From Anaerolineales bacterium (GTDB taxonomy: Bacteria > Chloroflexota > Anaerolineae > 4572-78 > NAK82), in assembly GCA_024643945.1 (NCBI GenBank), contig JAHELX010000233.1, positions 1 to 8,996 on the forward strand: a stretch of 8,996 bases of DNA, in the 5' to 3' direction. Below, one piece after another: positions 1 through 6,876 of the stretch. Both the position numbers and the translations under genes were made by a program. The notes beneath the pieces were generated by a model. It worked only from the letters and a program-made list of their open reading frames with translations, was not told where the DNA came from and searched no databases. Position 1 is the stretch's first letter. Each line of letters opens with the position of its first letter.

Positions 1-2676
1 GAGGCGAGCGCAGCCAATGCCACCCCCTCCGGGGTGGAAGGGCTGAGCTTTACCGGCAATGTCGGGGAATTGGTGCAGCAGGTAACCAAGCTCAGTGGGG
101 GCTTCCCGCCTGTGGCGGCAGCAACTGTCAAAAGTGATGGTGTGACGGTTCGCCAGGGGCCGGCCGACTCTGATGCATCAGTGGGCGTGGCGAAACAGGG
201 CGAACTGGCTGCGGTGCTGGGCAAGAACGCTCCCGGCGATTGGCTATATGTGTTGACACGTTCTGCCCTACAAGGCTGGCTGCCCAGCGATACCCTGCAG
301 ATAACCTTTTCGCTGGGGGAGGCGCCCATCTTGCCGCCCGACCCCCTGGCTGAAAAACCGGCCCAGTCGGAGTCATCTACTCCCGCTGCGGCAGACTTCC
401 TGGGCGGATTAGAGCCGGCGGCAGTCGCCCTGGTCACAGCCGATGGCGTGACCGTCCGCCAGGGGCCGGCCGCCTCTTACCCTTCAGCGGGGGCGATAGA
501 ACGGGGCGAACTGGCGGCAGTGTTGGGCAAGAGCGCCTCCGGGGATTGGCTGTACATCGTGACAATCTCCGCCACGCAGGGCTGGTTGCCGGCCGACACG
601 GTGCGGATAACCGGTTCGCTGTCGGGGGCGCCGGTGCTGCCCGCCAACCCCATGGCAGCGACCCAAATGGCTCCTGCCTCCTCGCCGCCGTCCGTTTCCA
701 GCCCAGGTGGCTCGGCGGCCGGCATAGAAGGTAGTCAACCGCTTTCAATTGCCGCTCTGACCTCAGTAGCCATGGCGCAGGTTGACAACGATGGCTTGAA
801 CATCCGGCAGGGACCTGGTGCTGGCTACGAACTACTCGGGACTTTGTCCCGTGGTGATGAAGTAGCCGCGCTGGCTGTCAACAAGACGCAAGATTGGGCC
901 CTGGTTAAAACAGCCGATGGACAATTCGGCTGGGTTTCTTTGGCCTACCTGGCAGTTGAAGGCTCTCTGGCGGATGCTCCTCAGGTGGTTTCCCCCGCAC
1001 CGGGCAGAACCCTACCTTCTGGACAGGTCGCGCCAATCTTCCCTTCGTCGGCCGAATCCAATGCGGCTGGAACGGGGGGGAATACGGGCAATACTCAATC
1101 CAGTATCAACGCGGCGCAGGTAGAGAAGGCGAGCGCAACCAGCTCTGCGGTGGCTGCGCCTGATCTGATCCCTGTGGCTACGGCCCGCGCCAACCGTGCT
1201 AACGTAAATCTCTACCGAGGGCCAGATACTACCTACCAGCCTGTTGCCACTCTTTCCATAGATGAGACCGTCTCCGTGCTGGCTGTCAACCAGGCCAGGG
1301 ATTGGGCGCTGGTGAAACCGACCGACTTCTACAAGAGTCCTGGCTGGGTCTCCCTGCAAAACCTGGTCGTTGATGGCCCGCTGGCCAACGCATCCCAGGT
1401 CATCACCGCCTGGGTGGACAGTAACGAACTGGTCGTGCGGCGTGGCCCAGGCATCTACTATGAACAGATTGGCACCGTCGCCATCAACGACCTGGTCGCG
1501 GTGCTGGGTCTCAACCAGGGTCGAAGTTGGGCGCTGATCAAACCTGTTATGGGCGGTGGACAGGGCTGGATTCCGCTCAACTTTCTCACCGTCAATGGCT
1601 CCTGGTCTGACGTGCCCCAGGTGCCTGCGCCAGCTCTGGCAGCAGCAGTCGCTCCTTCTGAGCAGGTAGCGCCGCCTGGCGGGCAGACCAGCACGTCCCG
1701 GCCGGGTAAACTCGTCTTTCAATTGTCCAGTGGTGGCGATATTATGGTCATCAATCCCGATGGCACCGGCTTGCGGCGCTTAACTAACGGCCTGGATCCT
1801 GTCCTTTCGCCCGATGGCCGAACCGTAGCCTTCACGCGTTGGACCGGGGAAGATGGGGCTTTGTGGCTGATTGACGTGGATGGCAGCAGCGAACGGCCTG
1901 TGCTGGGCGGAACCAAGCAGGCCAAGCATCCCTCCTGGTCGCCTGATGGCCAGCAGATTGTGGTCAACTTTCAGCACGGCGGCCGGCTTGAGGAAAAGGA
2001 AGTGTGCCAGAACTTGATCGAACTGGGCGACAAGAGACCCGACATCCCGTGGAACGTAGACTCCGACACGGTCCAGGTTAAGATCAAAGACAAGGGCACC
2101 CCTTATCTTTGCTGGCTTCTCCCTCCCGATCCGCACTGGAGTTTGCGCGTGGTAAATGTGGCCGATGGCAGCTTCGAAGATATGCCGTCGGATGACTACG
2201 CTTTCGGTCCCGAGTGGGATCCAGCTAACTCCTGGCGTATTCTCAGCAGCGGGCTCAACGGCCTGGCCCAGTTGGATGTAAATCGAAGCCAACAGTGGGC
2301 GTTTACCGACCGGCGCGAGGATCACACCCCGGCCTTCTCACCCGACGGTCGTTACCTTGCCGTGGCATACAACAACAATGGCCAGTATGACATTCACCGC
2401 CTGAACAGCGACGGCAGCGGACGCGTGCGCCTGACCAAGACACCCCTTTGGGTCACGGCGCAGCCGGACAAGCAGAAGCCGTGGAACAACGTGTCGCCTG
2501 CCTGGTCACCTGATGGGTCCCAAATCGCCTTCCTCACCGATCGCACCGGGCGCTGGGAAATATGGGCGATGAACCCCGATGGCTCCGACCAGCACTCGAT
2601 GTTCTCAGATGAAGTGAATAACCAGCTTCAGTTTGCCTATGATTTTGTGGATGAGCGGGTGTTGAGTTGGCGATAG
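1..2676 (+). CDS. SH3-repeat / PD40 beta-propeller protein, 5' end cut by window
   Basis: The frame is open from base 1, so the GTG at 34 is not a convincing start and the N-terminus, including any signal peptide, is missing. Counting residues from base 34, five bacterial SH3-like repeats sit at about 28-98, 129-199, 245-316, 378-455 and 456-528. Each carries a V-R-Q/R-G-P type turn, a DW(L/A) strand and a GW(L/V/I) strand. Pro/Ala/Ser-rich linkers separate them. From about 557 to the end is a PD40/TolB-like propeller with repeated (L/W/F)SPDG motifs near 591, 635, 769 and 824 and NPDG turns near 574 and 847. An insert at about 650-705 holds the only two cysteines seen (about 658 and 693). 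SH3b repeats usually bind cell-wall or surface ligands and PD40 blades serve protein contacts, so an exported or surface-anchored role is likely. No enzyme motif was found. It appears unrelated to the downstream operon. Confidence 0.85.
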   Translation, partial: EASAANATPSGVEGLSFTGNVGELVQQVTKLSGGFPPVAAATVKSDGVTVRQGPADSDASVGVAKQGELAAVLGKNAPGDWLYVLTRSALQGWLPSDTLQITFSLGEAPILPPDPLAEKPAQSESSTPAAADFLGGLEPAAVALVTADGVTVRQGPAASYPSAGAIERGELAAVLGKSASGDWLYIVTISATQGWLPADTVRITGSLSGAPVLPANPMAATQMAPASSPPSVSSPGGSAAGIEGSQPLSIAALTSVAMAQVDNDGLNIRQGPGAGYELLGTLSRGDEVAALAVNKTQDWALVKTADGQFGWVSLAYLAVEGSLADAPQVVSPAPGRTLPSGQVAPIFPSSAESNAAGTGGNTGNTQSSINAAQVEKASATSSAVAAPDLIPVATARANRANVNLYRGPDTTYQPVATLSIDETVSVLAVNQARDWALVKPTDFYKSPGWVSLQNLVVDGPLANASQVITAWVDSNELVVRRGPGIYYEQIGTVAINDLVAVLGLNQGRSWALIKPVMGGGQGWIPLNFLTVNGSWSDVPQVPAPALAAAVAPSEQVAPPGGQTSTSRPGKLVFQLSSGGDIMVINPDGTGLRRLTNGLDPVLSPDGRTVAFTRWTGEDGALWLIDVDGSSERPVLGGTKQAKHPSWSPDGQQIVVNFQHGGRLEEKEVCQNLIELGDKRPDIPWNVDSDTVQVKIKDKGTPYLCWLLPPDPHWSLRVVNVADGSFEDMPSDDYAFGPEWDPANSWRILSSGLNGLAQLDVNRSQQWAFTDRREDHTPAFSPDGRYLAVAYNNNGQYDIHRLNSDGSGRVRLTKTPLWVTAQPDKQKPWNNVSPAWSPDGSQIAFLTDRTGRWEIWAMNPDGSDQHSMFSDEVNNQLQFAYDFVDERVLSWR
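139..642 (+). repeat. Recent internal duplication of the first two SH3 repeats
   Basis: Bases 139-336 and 445-642 encode closely similar SH3 units offset by exactly 306 bases (102 codons). They share the 15-base block CGCCAGGGGCCGGCC at 151 and 457, and the same order of motifs (GVTVRQGP, RGELAAVLGK or QGELAAVLGK, DWLY, QGWLP). The similarity at DNA level exceeds that to repeats 3-5, which suggests a more recent duplication within the gene. Confidence 0.7.
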
Positions 2677-2937
2677 TTACATGCGATAATCCGTGTCGTA
2701 GGGTGCCCATATAAAACTCGCCTGATCGAAGCAGTGATCGTGCGGCGTGACCGACCAACCCGTCCACTGAAACTCCAATCTATACCCACTTTACCCTACT
2801 TAGTGCTGGGCCCAACACGGGTGCGTTCGTTTTTGGGTGCGACACACCCTCTCGCCGGTTGCTGCTAAAAATCGCAGCTTGTGCAGTCAAAACCTGAACA
2901 CACCCCCCAACATAGGGCATGTCAAAGTCCGTTTGCA

Positions 2938-3008
2938 TGTCATGCTGAGCGCACGCGAAGCATCTCGTTATTGGGAAAACGAGACCCTTCGTTTCACGAA
3001 GGGTGACA
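2938..3008. repeat. Cruciform-type dispersed palindromic repeat
   Basis: The ends TGTCA (2938-2942) and TGACA (3004-3008) are complementary. Inside lie three further foldable parts. The first is TGCT/AGCA with an inner GCG/CGC. The second is a 7-bp stem TCTCGTT (2963-2969) with AACGAGA (2978-2984) around an 8-base loop. The third is ACCCTTCG (2984-2991) with CGAAGGGT (2997-3004) around a 5-base loop. The pattern TGTCATGCTGAGCG...GAAGCATCTCG...GACCCTTCG...GGGTGACA resembles, from memory, a dispersed repeat often seen between genes of uncultured bacteria, including Chloroflexota. Only one copy is in this window, so dispersal cannot be shown here. Confidence 0.65.
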
Positions 3009-3144
3009 AAACATCGCAAACGTGGCTCTTTTTCGACATATGCTCGCCACTCAGGCCTTCCTCAATCGCTACGTGGCCGACCATGGTGGCTTGCCCCCCC
3101 AGATTGTTGCACTCCTTCGGGACTTTGCAGCCCAGGATTTATGA
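3007..3144 (+). pseudogene. Possible 3' remnant of a gene, or a 34-residue small ORF
   Basis: One frame is open from 3007 to the TGA at 3142-3144 (45 codons), with an ATG at 3040 giving 34 residues. The peptide has a natural amphipathic look: ALFRHMLATQAFLNRYVADH followed by GGLPPQIVALLRDFAAQDL. The frame starts immediately after the TGA contained in the end of the palindromic repeat (3004-3006), as if the repeat had landed in or next to a gene and only the C-terminal coding part survives. No Shine-Dalgarno motif precedes the ATG. I do not recognise the family. It could equally be a short ORF open by chance. Confidence 0.3.
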
Positions 3145-3165
3145 CCGGATCTCAAAACACGACTA

Positions 3166-3194
3166 TTGACAAATCGGTGAAATTGGTGTATTAT
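3166..3194 (+). promoter_or_regulatory. Sigma-70 promoter of the regulator/operon
   Basis: A perfect -35 TTGACA (3166-3171) and a near-consensus -10 TATTAT (3189-3194) are separated by exactly 17 bases. The start point would fall near 3200-3202, giving a leader of about 67 bases before the GTG start at 3268. The predicted start lies inside the first of two palindromic operators. Confidence 0.85.
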
Positions 3195-3199
3195 GGATG

Positions 3200-3213
3200 T
3201 GAGCAATTGCTTA
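3200..3213. promoter_or_regulatory. Operator palindrome 1 (SorC-type candidate)
   Basis: TGAGCAATTGCTTA is a 14-base palindrome with one mismatch. It begins about 6 bases after the -10 box and so covers the predicted +1. Its first 12 bases are identical to those of the second palindrome. A repressor bound here would block RNA polymerase. The adjacent SorC-family regulator is the obvious candidate ligand, which is an inference from position. Confidence 0.75.
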
Positions 3214-3218
3214 GTATA

Positions 3219-3232
3219 TGAGCAATTGCTCA
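3219..3232. promoter_or_regulatory. Operator palindrome 2 (SorC-type candidate)
   Basis: TGAGCAATTGCTCA is a perfect 14-base palindrome. Its centre lies 19 bases from that of operator 1, roughly two helical turns, so two dimers could bind side by side and make one tetramer, the state known for several SorC/DeoR-type regulators. No other clear copy was found in the window. Confidence 0.75.
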
Positions 3233-3267
3233 CACAGAAGTGATTTTACAATCAGAGAGTAACTACT

Positions 3268-4245
3268 GTGGCACGAAACCAGTCTGACCAGCGTGCTCTG
3301 TTTGAGCTCCTCAGCCGTGTTGCATCCCTCTATTACCTGGAAGAGAAAACTCAGGATGAAGTTGCCGAAGAACTCGGCCTTTCACGCCAAAAGGTGCAGC
3401 GGCTGCTCCAGCAAGCGCGTGAGCAAGGGATAGTCGAGATCAATGTGCATATGCTACCACTGGTTCCGCTGGAGCTGGAGAAGAGACTCAAAACGCATTT
3501 CAACCTTGAGGATGTGGTTGTGGCTGCTCCATATCCCGATGAGCCACGCCGCCGCCAGTCGGTAGCACGAGCCGCTGCCAGCTATCTGGAGCGTCACCTG
3601 TCAGATGGCATGGTTGTAGCTGTTGGCATGGGACGCAACACGGGTGAAATCCCCAACTTCTTTCATCCCCCCCGACGGATTGAGTGCACCTTTGTCAGCG
3701 CCATGGGAGGCTCACCCTACGTCGGCGAGTTAATCAATCCTAACGATATCTGCCAAAAGCTGGCTGCCCAGGCTGGTGGAAATGCAAAATTGCTGCACGC
3801 TCCAGCCTATGTTGAGAGCCAGCGAGTACGTGACACGCTACTCACCCAGGAGGTAATCTCTCAGACCTACGAGTTGGCCAGGCGAGCTGATGTGGCAGTC
3901 ATTGGCATCGGCACACCCAGTGATGACTGCACCTTGGTGCGGATGGGTTGTCTATCGCTGGCAGAGGCGCGCCGTTTGCGCAGGGCTGGCGCCGTCGGCG
4001 ATATGCTGGGCGACTATTTCAATCAAGAAGGGCAAGAGGTCCCTTCGGACCTGCACAGACGACTGGTCGGGTTGAACCTGAATGACATGCGTTATATTCC
4101 CCAGGTTGTTGTCGTAGCCAGTGAGGCCGATAAACCCCAGGGTATTCTGGGCGCGCTGCGCACTGGGATCCTCCACGTGCTCATCACTGAAGCTGACAAT
4201 GCCCTGGACATATTGCGGCTGGCCGGCGTGACCGAGCTTGACTAA
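3268..4245 (+). CDS. SorC-family sugar-responsive transcriptional regulator
   Basis: The 325-residue product has the usual length of the family. A helix-turn-helix lies at about 28-50 (TQDEVAEELGLSRQKVQRLL), followed by a sugar-phosphate-binding domain with family-like motifs: VGMGRNTGE (119-127), VSAMGGSP (143-150), APAYVES (178-184), ADVAVIGIG (207-215) and the C-terminal KPQGILGALRTGILHVLITE (289-308). The GTG at 3268 is needed, because the next Met (residue 62) would remove the DNA-binding domain. A modest AGAGAG ribosome site lies 8 bases upstream. SorC proteins typically bind phosphorylated sugars or sugar acids and control catabolic operons. Two palindromes overlapping its own promoter suggest autoregulation. 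It heads the co-directional block and is the likely local controller; the effector is unknown. Confidence 0.93.
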   Translation: MARNQSDQRALFELLSRVASLYYLEEKTQDEVAEELGLSRQKVQRLLQQAREQGIVEINVHMLPLVPLELEKRLKTHFNLEDVVVAAPYPDEPRRRQSVARAAASYLERHLSDGMVVAVGMGRNTGEIPNFFHPPRRIECTFVSAMGGSPYVGELINPNDICQKLAAQAGGNAKLLHAPAYVESQRVRDTLLTQEVISQTYELARRADVAVIGIGTPSDDCTLVRMGCLSLAEARRLRRAGAVGDMLGDYFNQEGQEVPSDLHRRLVGLNLNDMRYIPQVVVVASEADKPQGILGALRTGILHVLITEADNALDILRLAGVTELD

Positions 4246-4252
4246 GACAGGA

Positions 4253-4282
4253 TGTCCTTGGCCGGGAGAGGACACACTTTTT
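4253..4282 (+). terminator. Weak terminator-like hairpin after the regulator gene
   Basis: TGTCCT (4253-4258) can pair with AGGACA (4269-4274), extended by one T-G pair, around an 8-10 base loop. It is followed after three bases by TTTTT (4278-4282). The stem is short, so it may only partly stop transcription, lowering rather than ending read-through into the metabolic genes. Confidence 0.35.
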
Positions 4283-4364
4283 AGGGAGGGGGTGGTGAGA
4301 GAGAAGGAAAAGGCGTTATGTGTTGGGTGAAGGAGTGCAAGCTCATAGGAACAGTTGAAGCCAC

Positions 4365-4395
4365 AGGGGAGAGTGGAAAAGTATAGTTCTCCCCT
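4365..4395 (+). promoter_or_regulatory. Leader hairpin upstream of the TIM-barrel gene
   Basis: AGGGGAGA (4365-4372) and TCTCCCCT (4388-4395) form a perfect 8-bp stem around a 15-base loop. No T-run follows, so it is not a standard terminator. It sits 26 bases before the ATG at 4422, just upstream of the ribosome site. It could be an mRNA-stabilising or processing structure, or a protein-binding dyad; a role is not proven. Confidence 0.4.
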
Positions 4396-4421
4396 AATAG
4401 ACGCAACACGGAGGTCGAAAA

Positions 4422-5255
4422 ATGGCATTCACACGCGATGAAGCATTGGCCCGGCTGCGCAAAACTGTAGCCGAGGGGAAGCCAATCATCGGCGCAGGAG
4501 CCGGCACTGGCATCTCGGCCAAGTTTGCCGAACGGGGCGGCGTGGACCTCATCATCATCTACAATTCCGGTCGCTACCGAATGGCCGGACGGGGATCGCT
4601 GGCCGGGCTGTTGCCCTATGGCGACGCTAACGCCATCGTGGTCGAGATGGCGGCCGAGGTGTTGCCCGTTGCCCGTAACACCCCAGTGCTGGCCGGTGTA
4701 TGTGGGACCGATCCTTTCCGCCTCATGCCTGTATTCCTCAAGCAACTCAAGGACATAGGGTTCTCAGGTGTGCAAAACTTCCCCACCGTAGGCCTGATCG
4801 ACGGCGTCTTCCGGGCCAACCTGGAGGAGACTGGCATGGGGTACGACTTAGAAGTGGAGATGATCCGCACCGCCCACGAGATGGACATGCTCACCTGCCC
4901 TTATGTCTTCAATGAGGAGGATGCCCGCAGGATGGCCGAGGTTGGCGCTGATGTGCTGGTACCACATGTGGGGTTAACTACCAAGGGGACCATCGGAGCC
5001 AAGACGGCGCTTACCTTGGAGGATGCAGCCAGGTGGGTGCAGGCCATGCACGACGCGGCCAAGGCGGTCAACCCAGACATCCTTGTACTCTGTCACGGTG
5101 GGCCCATCGCCGAGCCGCAGGATGCTCGGTACATCTTTGAGCATACCACAGGGATAGCAGGCTTCTTCGGCGCTACCAGCATTGAGCGCCTGCCGACAGA
5201 GAGGGCGATCCAGGCTCAGGCCGAGGCCTTCAAGAACCTGACAATCCAGAAGTGA
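4422..5255 (+). CDS. PEP-hydrolase-like / Tm-1 C-domain TIM-barrel protein (PF09370 type)
   Basis: The 277-residue product matches the TIM-barrel family annotated as phosphoenolpyruvate hydrolase-like or TIM-barrel signal transduction protein, homologous to the C-terminal half of tomato Tm-1. Visible motifs are [14 protein letters not shown] (24-37), [20 protein letters not shown] (47-66), GVCGTDPF (92-99), [13 protein letters not shown] (116-128), [11 protein letters not shown] (182-192), CHGGPIA (224-230) and [12 protein letters not shown] (247-258). The length suits a stand-alone barrel. A CGGAGG ribosome site ends 7 bases before the ATG. The family's reaction is not firmly established; the barrel suggests an aldolase- or hydrolase-like enzyme of a small carboxylate. 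A homologue of the other half of Tm-1 is encoded at the end of the same block, so the two probably act together. The gap to the next gene is only 49 bases. Confidence 0.88.
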   Translation: MAFTRDEALARLRKTVAEGKPIIGAGAGTGISAKFAERGGVDLIIIYNSGRYRMAGRGSLAGLLPYGDANAIVVEMAAEVLPVARNTPVLAGVCGTDPFRLMPVFLKQLKDIGFSGVQNFPTVGLIDGVFRANLEETGMGYDLEVEMIRTAHEMDMLTCPYVFNEEDARRMAEVGADVLVPHVGLTTKGTIGAKTALTLEDAARWVQAMHDAAKAVNPDILVLCHGGPIAEPQDARYIFEHTTGIAGFFGATSIERLPTERAIQAQAEAFKNLTIQK

Positions 5256-5304
5256 TATTGTTCAGGCCAGCAAGCCAGTAAGATCCAGGAGAGGAGGCAA
5301 AACA

Positions 5305-5868
5305 ATGGCAGAGCAAGCAGTGAAAGAATCGACAACGAAGAATATGCTACCGCTCTGGCTGGCGGTAGCCATTACGGTGGTAGTATCTTTGCCTTTTGGT
5401 CTGTGGTTGGGAAAATGGAACCTGGCCCTCTTTTGCTCCTTTATCGTCTGGGCCGAATATTTTGCCCTTGGTGCGAAACCTGATGTCCTCCGGGTCATTC
5501 TGCCCAGCTTTGCAGCCGGGACTCTCCTCACCTCAGCCAGTATGTTCTTGATGCTGTTACTGGCTCCGGTCCTCCCGAGTCTGCTGGCGCCAGGTGATCT
5601 TGCCGCAGCAATAGCCCTCTTCGTCGGGGTGGGGTTCATGGTATACGCTATGAGATGGTCGAAGACTCTTCAAAACGGCTCTTTACCATACTTTAATGGC
5701 ATCTCCATGCTCCTGGCATTGTATTTCACTGGCTCCTTTGTGTCAACGGGCAATGCCCTATTAGACCCGTGGATGGCCGGATTGTGGACTGTACTATCAG
5801 GGTGGTTAGGAGCCGCACTTGGCTGGTTCAATGTCTATATCCTCTTCCCGCGTGAGGTCTCAGCCTAG
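5305..5868 (+). CDS. DUF1097-type integral membrane protein
   Basis: The 187-residue product is strongly hydrophobic, with about five or six membrane segments near 15-35, 38-56, 64-90, 98-117, 130-146 and 156-180. The WNLALFCSFIVWAEYFALGA segment (38-57) and the later LPYFNGISMLLALYF (127-141) fit the DUF1097 family, which includes E. coli YcdZ. The function of that family is unknown to me. The AGGAGAGGAGG ribosome site lies 7 bases before the ATG. Its place between metabolic enzymes makes a transport or channel role for the pathway substrate or product plausible, but this is inference; no energising domain is visible. The C-terminus is short and polar (PREVSA). Confidence 0.75.
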   Translation: MAEQAVKESTTKNMLPLWLAVAITVVVSLPFGLWLGKWNLALFCSFIVWAEYFALGAKPDVLRVILPSFAAGTLLTSASMFLMLLLAPVLPSLLAPGDLAAAIALFVGVGFMVYAMRWSKTLQNGSLPYFNGISMLLALYFTGSFVSTGNALLDPWMAGLWTVLSGWLGAALGWFNVYILFPREVSA

Positions 5869-6025
5869 CACCGCAGGAATTGGTAGGACGGCGGGGCCGT
5901 GGATGCAAAGTCCGCACCCTGTGGGTCGCGGGCGCCCTCACAAGAGTGGAGGTTTGGGGCGTGTCGGCAACAGGGGGCAAGAATGCCGCTACGACCGGAA
6001 CCAGAGTCAAGAAGGAGGTGACAGT
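5869..6025 (+). other. 157-base leader before the ComB-type gene
   Basis: The frame upstream of the phosphatase gene stays open through this stretch back into the membrane-protein gene, but its translation is Gly/Arg/Pro-rich and unlike the family, so it is treated as non-coding. It is GC-rich, with several small stems such as ACCC-TGT-GGGT (about 5928-5938) and the self-complementary GGGCGCCC (5930s). It matches no riboswitch class that I can recognise. It may be structured RNA or simple spacer. Confidence 0.4.
6012..6021 (+). promoter_or_regulatory. Strong ribosome binding site fixing a TTG start
   Basis: AAGGAGGTGA is almost fully complementary to the 16S rRNA tail. It stands 7 bases (from GGAGG) before the TTG at 6026 in the ComB frame, and no ATG lies at a suitable distance. 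This decides the start of the next gene over the upstream ATG at 5819, which lies inside the membrane-protein gene. Confidence 0.8.
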
Positions 6026-6763
6026 TTGTTTGTGGACGTGGCCCTGGTGCCGGGTCAGGCACAGCGTTGGGACGATGGCGTGTGCATTGTGGTGGATGTG
6101 CTGCGGGCGAGTTCGACCATCGTGACCCTCCTTGATCAAGGTGCCAGTGTAATCCTCCCGGCGGGCAGCCTACGCGAGGCTCAGCGCCTGGCCCGGGAGC
6201 ATGGATACCTGCTGGGCGGTGAGCGTGATGGGCTGGCCCCACCAGGCTTTGACTTTGGCAACTCACCAGCGGAATTGATTCACACAGACCTGCATGATCG
6301 GGGTGTTGTCCTCACCACGAGCAATGGCACCGCCGTCTTAAGACGCTTAACTCGCGCCAGGGCCATTCTTGTCGGTTGTCTGTTGAATGCGACGGCCTGC
6401 TGTGAGCGGGCCCTGTCGCTGGCTCAACAGCATGATACCCATCTCGGTATTGTATGTGCGGGGCAGAAGGGGGACTTTCTACTCGACGACAGTGTGTGCG
6501 CTGGGTTCCTGGTAGACACCGTTGTACGTATAGCGAGGTTGCGTGGTGGAGCTTGCCTTCTGTCTGATGCAGCACAGGCGGCGCAAAAGCTCTATTGTGG
6601 CTACGACGACGTACTCTCTGCCTTTCGAGAGTCAGCCAGCGGCAAACGAATCGTCGAGATCGGACAGGAGGCAGACCTTGCCCTCTGTGCCCGTCCGGAT
6701 GCAAGCCAGGTTGTACCCATCCTGACCCGGGCTGCTCATCTGCGGATTGAGCGCCTGGCCTGA
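6026..6763 (+). CDS. ComB-type phosphatase (2-phosphosulfolactate phosphatase family)
   Basis: Starting from TTG at 6026 the product is 245 residues, the usual family length, and begins close to the first conserved strand. Motifs are IVVDVLRASSTI (21-32), GERDG (65-69), GFDFGNSP (74-81), LTTSNGT (96-102), IVCAGQKG (142-149), LLDDSVCAG (152-160) and DLALCARPDASQVVP (217-231). The founding enzyme removes phosphate from 2-phospho-3-sulfolactate with Mg2+ in coenzyme M synthesis, but many bacteria without that pathway carry homologues, so the natural substrate may be another 2-phospho-carboxylate. No other coenzyme M gene is visible. GTG at 6032 is an alternative start. The gene lies 113 bases before the RuBisCO-like gene, suggesting that it dephosphorylates an intermediate of the same route. 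I withhold the symbol comB because the function here is unproven. Confidence 0.88.
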   Translation: MFVDVALVPGQAQRWDDGVCIVVDVLRASSTIVTLLDQGASVILPAGSLREAQRLAREHGYLLGGERDGLAPPGFDFGNSPAELIHTDLHDRGVVLTTSNGTAVLRRLTRARAILVGCLLNATACCERALSLAQQHDTHLGIVCAGQKGDFLLDDSVCAGFLVDTVVRIARLRGGACLLSDAAQAAQKLYCGYDDVLSAFRESASGKRIVEIGQEADLALCARPDASQVVPILTRAAHLRIERLA

Positions 6764-6876
6764 GTTCCGGGTGAGTCTCCTGGCACAAAACAGAACAAGG
6801 ATGTGAGAGGTAAGAACGAACCATTGGGAGTCTCTATCACGTTTAAGATCTGAGATGGCGAAGGAGTAAATAACGT

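Larger units (their letters stand above)
2677..3267. other. Intergenic region with repeat, gene remnant and regulator promoter
   Basis: This 591-base stretch separates the propeller gene from the regulator. Its first 260 bases hold no convincing gene, tRNA or terminator; an imperfect 16-base dyad (GTGCTGGGCCCAACAC, 2803-2818) has no T-run after it. Bases 2938-3008 form a cruciform-type repeat, 3007-3144 look like a coding remnant, and 3166-3232 carry the promoter and operators described separately. Short open frames on both strands here lack ribosome sites and protein-like composition. Confidence 0.6.

Noticed and set aside
34..36. GTG at 34 as a true start of the SH3/propeller gene
   Set aside because: The frame is open to base 1, no ribosome site precedes the GTG, and no signal peptide follows; the gene more likely begins outside the window.
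1012..2325. Long open frames on the minus strand (1012-1722 and 1780-2325)
   Set aside because: They lie opposite well-supported SH3 and propeller domains, have no recognisable motifs, and are shadows of GC-rich coding sequence.
2835..2849. Stem GGGTG-CGACA-CACCC next to a T-run as a terminator
   Set aside because: The T-run precedes the stem on the + strand, so it does not follow the stem on either strand in the needed orientation.
2780..3019. Minus-strand protein-like frame across the palindromic repeat
   Set aside because: Frames of this kind arise from the repeat itself; there is no ribosome site or domain.
4332..4345. Third operator for the SorC regulator before the TIM-barrel gene
   Set aside because: Only 8 of 14 bases match TGAGCAATTGCTCA, and the symmetry is limited to GAG/CTC; chance is a sufficient explanation.
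5819..6025. ATG at 5819 as start of the ComB-type gene, giving a 314-residue protein
   Set aside because: It overlaps the end of the membrane-protein gene by 50 bases, and the extra 69 residues are Gly/Arg-rich and not family-like. A strong ribosome site places the start at TTG 6026.
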